This document shows, in pieces, positions 58,784 to 64,000 of a stretch of 64,000 nt of DNA; position 1 is the stretch's first letter, and every line of letters begins with the position of its first letter. The notes under the pieces are model-generated. The model had not been told where the DNA came from. It worked only from the letters and a program-made list of their open reading frames with translations, and did not search any database. Position numbers and translations under genes: made by a program. The stretch is from Fibrobacter sp. UWB13 (GTDB lineage Bacteria > Fibrobacterota > Fibrobacteria > Fibrobacterales > Fibrobacteraceae). The DNA lies in the NCBI RefSeq assembly GCF_900177805.1, contig NZ_FXAX01000002.1, positions 62,001 through 126,000 of the forward strand, given 5' to 3'.

Positions 58784-59486
58784 GAAGAACCTTCCCAAAA
58801 CGGCGTTCGCGAGTATTAAAGAACTCGACCGCCTTCATGAACTCTTCCTTCGTGAAATCAGGCCAGAGCGTGTTCGTCACATAGAACTCGCTATAGGCGG
58901 CCTGCCACAAAAGATAGTTGGAAAGCCTGAATTCGCCACCCGTGCGGATAATCAGGTCCGGATCGGGAGCGCCTTTCAGGTACAAATGTTTGGCAAAAAC
59001 TTCGTCATTGATTTCATCGAGGGAGAGTTTGCCTGCAGCCACTTCGGCAGCAATGCTCTTTGTCGCTTCGACGATTTCTTGACGACCGCCATAGGAGATG
59101 GCGAGGTTCAGCTGCATGCCCGTGTTGTTTGCCGTCTTATCAATTGCGGACTGGAGACTTGCACGCGGCTTTTCGGGAATACGGTTCATATTACCGATGA
59201 CCGTGAGCTTCACGTTCTTTTCCATCAAGTCGGGGATTTCCTTAACCACCATCTCAATGAGAAGGTTCATCAGGTAATCCACTTCCTTTGACGGCCTGCC
59301 CCAGTTTTCGGAACTGAAAACGTACAAGGTCATGTGTTCGAGCTTGAGGTTCACTCCCACCTCGACCGCATCGATTGTCGATTCAGTTCCCTTGCGGTGG
59401 CCTAAAAAACGTTCCAAGCCACGGCTACGAGCCCAGCGCCCGTTGCCGTCCATAATGATTGCGACATGTCTAAGCTGATTTGCCAC
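58776..59486 (-). CDS. uppS: Undecaprenyl diphosphate synthase (isoprenyl transferase)
   Basis: 236 residues. HVAIIMDGNGRWARSRGLER contains the catalytic Asp and phosphate loop. TLYVFSSENWGRPSKEV, NLAISYGGRQEIVEAT and DLIIRTGGEFRLSNYLLWQA with SEFYVT are the remaining UppS motifs. It builds C55 undecaprenyl diphosphate for the peptidoglycan lipid carrier. It is 12 bp after frr and overlaps cdsA. Confidence 0.97.
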   Translation of the reverse strand: MANQLRHVAIIMDGNGRWARSRGLERFLGHRKGTESTIDAVEVGVNLKLEHMTLYVFSSENWGRPSKEVDYLMNLLIEMVVKEIPDLMEKNVKLTVIGNMNRIPEKPRASLQSAIDKTANNTGMQLNLAISYGGRQEIVEATKSIAAEVAAGKLSLDEINDEVFAKHLYLKGAPDPDLIIRTGGEFRLSNYLLWQAAYSEFYVTNTLWPDFTKEEFMKAVEFFNTRERRFGKVLHE

Positions 59487-59498
59487 GCAAACCCCGGA

Positions 59499-60032
59499 CT
59501 ACACCTTGAGGATGTCTGCTTCCTTTTCGGCAAGCAAACGATCGATTTCAGCAATGGCCTTGTCGGTAGCCTTCTGGATTTCGTCCTGCTGTTTCTTGAC
59601 TTCGTCCTCGGAGATTTCCTTGTTCTTCTTGAGGGCGTCGTTAGCATCGCGGCGGATGTTGCGGATAGCCACACGGCCGTCTTCGGCATGCTTGCGGGCG
59701 ATCTTGGCGAGTTCCTTACGGCGCTCGGTCGTGAGGATCGGGAGCGTCACGCGGATGCAGTTGCCGTCCTTCATCGGGGTAAGGCCGATGTTTGCAGCGA
59801 GGATAGCCTTGTCAATTGTATCGACGAGCTGCTTTTCCCACGGAGTCACGAGCAACATACGCGGTTCAGGCACAGAAATCTTTGCGACCTGAGAAATCGG
59901 GGTCGGAGTGCCATAGTAGTCAATACGTACGCCGTTGAGGATAGCCGGGCTTGCCTGGCCAGCGCGGATCTTGGAAAATTCACGTTCGGTGGCCTCGATG
60001 GCCTTGTCCATCTTTTCAGAATATTCAGACAT
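59499..60032 (-). CDS. frr: Ribosome recycling factor
   Basis: 177 residues. The two-domain RRF is recognised from MDKAIEATEREFSKIRAGQA, the loop with YGTPTPISQVAKISVPEPRM and the C terminal RREANDxLKK-like RRDANDALKKNKEISEDEVK. It splits post-termination ribosomes with EF-G. It heads frr-uppS-cdsA. A heptad array begins 3 nt upstream of the start; an AGGA within that array may serve as ribosome site. Confidence 0.97.
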   Translation of the reverse strand: MSEYSEKMDKAIEATEREFSKIRAGQASPAILNGVRIDYYGTPTPISQVAKISVPEPRMLLVTPWEKQLVDTIDKAILAANIGLTPMKDGNCIRVTLPILTTERRKELAKIARKHAEDGRVAIRNIRRDANDALKKNKEISEDEVKKQQDEIQKATDKAIAEIDRLLAEKEADILKV

Positions 60033-60035
60033 TTT

Positions 60036-60056
60036 TAGTTCCTAGTTGCTAGTTAT
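60036..60056. repeat. Heptad repeat array upstream of frr
   Basis: TAGTTCC, TAGTTGC and TAGTTAT in tandem, starting 3 nt from the frr start codon. Confidence 0.8.
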
Positions 60057-60096
60057 TCACGGGAAATATAGGTAAAAATTTTAAAAGGGGGATACC

Positions 60097-61050
60097 CTAG
60101 AACCTGCGGACCACCAAAATCCCGCCCTTCACGATGAGTTTCTGTTCCCAATACGATTTGTACGAGAAAGCGTTGTACTCAGCCTCCACCACTATATTCC
60201 ATGACCATTTTTTCCCGACATACCCCCAAGCCGTCTTGAAATCGGGTTGCGGCATCACGGTATATTCGTCTTCGTTGTTTATTCCATAGACGAGCCCGAT
60301 ATCCAGCCAAATGTTTCCAAAAAATCCGTTTTCAAGTACCCAAGTATACGTGTATCCGACATTCCCCCATATGGACGACAGAACACGTTCACCCTCATAA
60401 AAAGTCAATAGGCTATCGGGATCTTCGACTATATTGCCCTGAAAACGCCCACCAAAGACCCAGCTACCCGCCGAATGCTTTTGCCGCCGATCCAAAAAGT
60501 ACGCGCTACGAGGCGAGAACTTGTCCTTCGAAGTCAACATCCAAAGTGCCGAAACGTACATTTCGAAGAAATTAAGATCACTAAACCGACGGACCTTTTT
60601 CCCCTCTTGCTCCGTCTTTACCGAAAAACCGGAATAATAAGAAAGCCAAATTTCAATCCAGAATTTTCCAGGGAATAAATCCAGTCCCGTTTCAAAGGCG
60701 TCAATTTTCGAACTTTCTTCATCGGACCCCAAGAAGAGACTCATCGTGAAATCCCACGAGATATCCCACGAAACTCCAAACAACGTAAAAAGGTCATCGT
60801 AGGCAAATCCAAGTCCCAAAGATACCGGTGAATTGGACACAAGAGCTTCATTGCCATAAGCCGTATTCCAGACGCTCCAAAGAGTGTAGTCGCACAAAAA
60901 GCGCAGCGAAAATTTTTCATCAAACTTCTGCACCCATACAGAATCGTTTTTCGCAACAGTCCCATCCCCAATTTTCACAGTCATTTCCGAAGCCAATACG
61001 TGGCCAACAAAAAAAAGTACGAGCAAAAATATCTTAGGACAACGAGCCAT
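60097..61050 (-). CDS. Predicted outer-membrane protein (possibly DUF4421-like)
   Basis: The ATG at 61050 follows AAGGA with 8 nt spacing. The 317-residue protein has a signal (IFLLVLFFVGHVLA) and a beta-barrel look: VSLGLGFAYDDLFTLFGVSW, NIWLDIGLVYGI and the basic-aromatic end GILVVRRF. The strand order and length recall DUF4421 proteins of Bacteroidetes, but I am unsure. It sits between frr and the lipoprotein gene at 61146, inside the otherwise conserved pyrH-frr interval. Confidence 0.75.
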   Translation of the reverse strand: MARCPKIFLLVLFFVGHVLASEMTVKIGDGTVAKNDSVWVQKFDEKFSLRFLCDYTLWSVWNTAYGNEALVSNSPVSLGLGFAYDDLFTLFGVSWDISWDFTMSLFLGSDEESSKIDAFETGLDLFPGKFWIEIWLSYYSGFSVKTEQEGKKVRRFSDLNFFEMYVSALWMLTSKDKFSPRSAYFLDRRQKHSAGSWVFGGRFQGNIVEDPDSLLTFYEGERVLSSIWGNVGYTYTWVLENGFFGNIWLDIGLVYGINNEDEYTVMPQPDFKTAWGYVGKKWSWNIVVEAEYNAFSYKSYWEQKLIVKGGILVVRRF

Positions 61051-61094
61051 CTTACAATCCTTCTTATCCGGCAAAGATAGCATATTCAAAATGC

Positions 61095-61123
61095 AAAAAA
61101 GCGCCCCGCAATCGCAAGGGCGC
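61095..61123 (-). terminator. Terminator of the lipoprotein gene ending at 61146
   Basis: GCGCCC/GGGCGC (61101-61106, 61118-61123) with a CG-rich loop is followed on the minus strand by six T residues (61100-61095). Confidence 0.85.
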
Positions 61124-61145
61124 CAGATTGTAAGTTATTTATAAT

Positions 61146-62606
61146 TTAGTTACTGGCCTTAGTCTTTTCCTCTATAATCTCATTGAGATCGTAGGTTCCC
61201 ATGAGGAGATTGAAGTACTGCAACAACTGACGGACAACGACAATCGTTTCGGCCATCGGGTCTGCAGCATGATCAATGATGTTGATACCGTAGACGAGGG
61301 TTTCCTGGTCAAGCACTTCCGTCAGCGGGACATAGCCTTCGTCCTCGTTGAACATCATGCTCGGCATAGCCAAGAAGTCAACACCGAACTGCACCGTTTC
61401 GAACTTCATCGGGACTTCCTTTTCCAAGCCCTTGGCGGTAAAGGATGCCGTCACGTATTCGTTCATCTTCTTGGTGTAGGTATCAATGGTGCTCTTGTCC
61501 GCATAGTTACGACGAGCTTCGTTCATCGCACGCTGAGCAGCAAGGAGTTCATCCCTATCCGAGACCTTCACAGAGATTTCGAGGTTATCCATCAACGTAA
61601 TCGACAAGCTTTCGATACTCTGACCTTCGATCAAAGCAGCAAACAAGTCGATAATGCTATTGCTGTTGGGGAGCATCGAGAGGTCAACAGGCTCGCTGCC
61701 ATCTCTCTTGTTTTCGGCGGCAACAGCAACGACCTTCTTGTCGTTGTGCACAAAGCTGAACTTCAACGTAGACTTATGCGTCGAAGGGTCCTGGCCGACA
61801 GCGAAGTCGATAGTGGCATTGTCTGCAGCCATTTTCTTACCGTCCTTTTCAAGAGCCGGCAACGAAGCATTGACCTTACCAGAGACGTTGAACACAGACG
61901 TCATCTTGTCAAAGTATTCCGTTCCGTCCTTCAGCTTGGCTTCGTTCTTGAATTCACCCGTAAAGAGGTCGTTCCACTTGTCGTTTTCCTTCACAGAGAT
62001 TGCGAAAGAAACATCAGCAGGAACAACCATCACGAGCGCCAACGTTTCAAGGGCTTTAATGTTATGGAGAACCTTGAAGGAGCTTCCTCCCATCTTCAAA
62101 GACACCTTGAACTTATCGGCTTCAAGTTTTTCCGTTTCCGGGTTCCAGGCTGCGAAAACCATTTCAAAATTATCGGATTCTGCAACCTTGAACTTAGCAT
62201 CCGTGCCCAAAGTGAAGCGGTAGTTGAACTTGGCCAAATCGACGGTGGCCATGTATTCCTTACCCTCTTTACCGAGGTCACTATCCTTGTCCACTGGGGT
62301 CATGGTTTTAAGGACATCGATCAAAAGAGCACCGGTAACCGCATTTTCGATTTCTGGGTTATTGAGCACGTATTCATTGAGACCCTGGTTGAGCGAGTTT
62401 GCCAACTTCCAGGAATTGAAGTTAAGGTTAGAAGCAATTTCCTTGAGGTCTTCACGAGTTTTCTCGACGAAAGCCGCCTGTTCCTTGCTAACCTGAGCCT
62501 GCGGAGCCTGAGGGCTATTACTACTCGAACTATCGTCCGAACATGAAGAGAGCAATGCTCCACCGCAAATTAGAGACATTGCGAGCATTTTCTGCATGGT
62601 TTTCAT
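61146..62606 (-). CDS. Lipoprotein of unknown function (486 aa)
   Basis: The signal MKTMQKMLAMSLICGGALLSSCSDD has a clear lipobox. A short Ser/Pro/Gln linker is followed by a helical region (KEQAAFVEKTREDLKEIASN) and several beta-rich repeats (FNYRFTLGTDAKFKVAESDN; DNATIDFAVGQDPSTHKSTL) with charged loops. A second helical stretch lies near residues 355-395. I do not recognise the family. A promoter cannot be placed with confidence. It has its own terminator. Confidence 0.8.
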   Translation of the reverse strand: MKTMQKMLAMSLICGGALLSSCSDDSSSSNSPQAPQAQVSKEQAAFVEKTREDLKEIASNLNFNSWKLANSLNQGLNEYVLNNPEIENAVTGALLIDVLKTMTPVDKDSDLGKEGKEYMATVDLAKFNYRFTLGTDAKFKVAESDNFEMVFAAWNPETEKLEADKFKVSLKMGGSSFKVLHNIKALETLALVMVVPADVSFAISVKENDKWNDLFTGEFKNEAKLKDGTEYFDKMTSVFNVSGKVNASLPALEKDGKKMAADNATIDFAVGQDPSTHKSTLKFSFVHNDKKVVAVAAENKRDGSEPVDLSMLPNSNSIIDLFAALIEGQSIESLSITLMDNLEISVKVSDRDELLAAQRAMNEARRNYADKSTIDTYTKKMNEYVTASFTAKGLEKEVPMKFETVQFGVDFLAMPSMMFNEDEGYVPLTEVLDQETLVYGINIIDHAADPMAETIVVVRQLLQYFNLLMGTYDLNEIIEEKTKASN

Positions 62607-62765
62607 AATTTCCTCCTTCTTACAGGGAAATGATGTTGTGATATAAATGTAAACAATTTTTAAGATTATCGAACGACGTGTAAATTTTTATTAACACAAA
62701 ATAGGCGATTCGGCGCTCCAATAAAAAATGCTCCGAATTAGAATAGCGGGCCAAAATAACAAAAG

Positions 62766-62787
62766 AAGCCCAGCCGAAGCCGGGCTT
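62766..62787 (-). terminator. Terminator of pyrH
   Basis: AAGCCC-GC/GC-GGGCTT with a CGAA loop; TCTTTTG follows on the minus strand, about 30 bp past the pyrH stop. Confidence 0.85.
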
Positions 62788-62818
62788 GAAAAGCGTTTTC
62801 GCTTAGAATAGCAAGCGA

Positions 62819-63523
62819 TTAGCAGTGGACGAGCGTGCCGAGGTCGCCGTTGATAGCAGCGCGGGTCAGGTTGCCCTTTTCCATCTTGAACACAAAGATG
62901 GGCATGTTATTTTCCATACAAAGTGCAACGGCTGCGGTGTCCATGACCTTGAGGCCGCGGGAAATGACTTCCTTGTAGCTGATGTCGTCGAAGCGGGTAG
63001 CCGTCGGATCCTTGACCGGGTCGGCCGTGTAGATGCCGTCGACCTTGGTGGCCTTCATGATGACATCGCATTCGCTTTCGATAGCGCGGAGAGCAGCGCA
63101 GCTGTCCGTCGTGAAGAACGGGTTACCCGTACCGGCAGAGAAGATGACCACGGAGCCAGCGGACAAGAGCTTGAGGGCCTTGCGACGGTCAAAGAATTCG
63201 CAAACCGGTTCCATGCGGATGGCAGACATCACGACGGAGTCAATACCCTGCTTGTCCAAAGCATCTTGCATGGCGAGGCCGTTCATCACGGTGCCGAGCA
63301 TGCCCATGGCATCGCCCTGGGCGCGGTTCATGCCGCCTGCAGATGCAGAAATGCCGCGAACGAGGTTGCCACCGCCAATCACGAGAGCGACTTGAACGCC
63401 CTGCTTGACGATGGATGCAATTTCGGAGGCCATGTCAGAAAGGATCTGGTTATCGATGCCGTGGCCCTTTTCGCCTGCGAGGGCTTCGCCACTGAGCTTG
63501 AGAAGAATGCGTTTGAATTTCAT
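62819..63523 (-). CDS. pyrH: UMP kinase
   Basis: 234 residues of the amino-acid kinase fold. [74 protein letters not shown] and [20 protein letters not shown] are PyrH signatures. It phosphorylates UMP to UDP. In many bacteria it directly precedes frr; here two envelope protein genes intervene. A heptad array starts 4 nt upstream of the ATG and no Shine-Dalgarno is seen. Confidence 0.97.
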   Translation of the reverse strand: MKFKRILLKLSGEALAGEKGHGIDNQILSDMASEIASIVKQGVQVALVIGGGNLVRGISASAGGMNRAQGDAMGMLGTVMNGLAMQDALDKQGIDSVVMSAIRMEPVCEFFDRRKALKLLSAGSVVIFSAGTGNPFFTTDSCAALRAIESECDVIMKATKVDGIYTADPVKDPTATRFDDISYKEVISRGLKVMDTAAVALCMENNMPIFVFKMEKGNLTRAAINGDLGTLVHC

Positions 63524-63527
63524 AATC

Positions 63528-63562
63528 TAGTCACTAGTTATTAGTCATTAGTTATTAGTGTT
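63528..63562. repeat. Heptad repeat array upstream of pyrH
   Basis: TAGTCAC, TAGTTAT, TAGTCAT, TAGTTAT and TAGTGTT in perfect tandem, beginning 4 nt from the pyrH start codon. Confidence 0.9.
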
Positions 63563-63686
63563 TCGGAGGAAATGTAATAAAAATAGGCTATGGGTAAAAT
63601 GAATAGTCCTTGCTTTTTTCATACGAAACGCCTTCTTGCCGCAAATTAATGTATTTATAAAAGAGTTAAAGGGAAAGGGATGTTTT

Positions 63687-64000
63687 ATGAAAACCAAAAT
63701 TATATTCGGCCTATTATCGAGCATATTATTGCTCCCGACGATGCTTTTTGCAGACATCGTGTATCAAGGGAAACGCGTCCAGGAATGGCCCGAAGAGGCT
63801 CGACCGACATTCAACAACCAAAGCGCAGGCAAGCCAAGTTTTCTCTTGGCACGAACGCCTGTCACACAAAACAAGAGCCATTATGCAGCCCCAAAGGGCA
63901 AAATTTACAGCCTCACGCTCCTCGTCGATTTTTCAGACCAGAAGGCGCCCGTCTCGGTAGCCGACGTTGAAGAATGGCTGAACAAGGAAGGGTTCAACAG
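63687..64000 (+). CDS. Secreted M6-type metalloprotease-like protein (5' part only)
   Basis: The ATG at 63687 follows AAAGGGATG. About 104 residues are visible, with a signal peptide MKTKIIFGLLSSILLLPTMLFA. The sequence KGKIYSLTLLVDFSDQKAP followed by VSVADVEEWLNKEGFN resembles the N-terminal start of M6 family (immune-inhibitor-A-like) metalloprotease domains. The zinc motif would lie outside the window, so the call rests on the strand LTLLVDFSD only. The frame is open to the edge. Confidence 0.72.
   Translation, partial: MKTKIIFGLLSSILLLPTMLFADIVYQGKRVQEWPEEARPTFNNQSAGKPSFLLARTPVTQNKSHYAAPKGKIYSLTLLVDFSDQKAPVSVADVEEWLNKEGFN

Overview
The window looks like chromosomal DNA of a Fibrobacter species (F. 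succinogenes or a close relative). The supporting signs are a ~900-residue lipoprotein of the Fibrobacter paralogous type TIGR02171, two tandem GH9 cellulases that end in the same short basic tail, many lipoproteins with Ser-rich linkers, the futalosine route to menaquinone, and a mostly Shine-Dalgarno-led Gram-negative gene style. No phage, insertion sequence, CRISPR array or rRNA operon was seen. Both edge genes are cut: a CotH/lamin-tail lipoprotein on the left and an M6-type protease on the right.

Layout from left to right. 1-4.8 kb: CotH lipoprotein, tRNA-Phe and tRNA-Ser with good promoters and terminators, a GAF/HD-GYP protein and comF. 5-10.4 kb: the rod-shape operon mreB-mreC-mreD-mrdA-rodA, read leftward with overlapping genes. 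11-23.3 kb: a leftward block encoding an OmpA/beta-helix protein, a beta-barrel/TPR fusion, a 1292-residue TPR protein, an ExbB-type protein, two ExbD-type proteins, a TonB/AgmX-type protein and an outer-membrane protein. This looks like a proton-driven machine spanning the envelope and is the best candidate here for an undescribed system. 23.5-31.1 kb: a histone H1-like protein, the run tyrS-pfkB-mqnB-mqnD, a LysR regulator, a NifA-like regulator with an altered GAFTGA loop, yqeY and rpsU. 31-38.7 kb: a SpoIIE-type phosphatase, lipoproteins, rimO, tRNA-Arg and a DUF3108 protein. 38.8-47.7 kb: purD-purE, small enzymes, and a duplicated flavodoxin/TSCPD gene pair that flanks the TIGR02171 lipoprotein; one flavodoxin copy is internally deleted. 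47.7-63.5 kb: the usual pyrH-frr-uppS-cdsA-dxr-rseP cluster, split by two GH9 cellulases, a lipoprotein pair and two envelope proteins.

Two kinds of intergenic repeat recur. One is arrays of a 7-bp unit starting TAG, sitting exactly at gene edges (seven regions). Because the period is 7, an array of three or more units places stop codons in all three frames. The other is a palindromic element of about 30 bp with arms such as ATGCCCG/CGGGCAT. The two duplicated flavodoxin/TSCPD leaders carry different elements at the same place.

Functionally the window combines cell-wall elongation, outer-membrane and secreted proteins for plant-fibre attack, and housekeeping genes. All functional calls come from reading the sequence; no database search was run.
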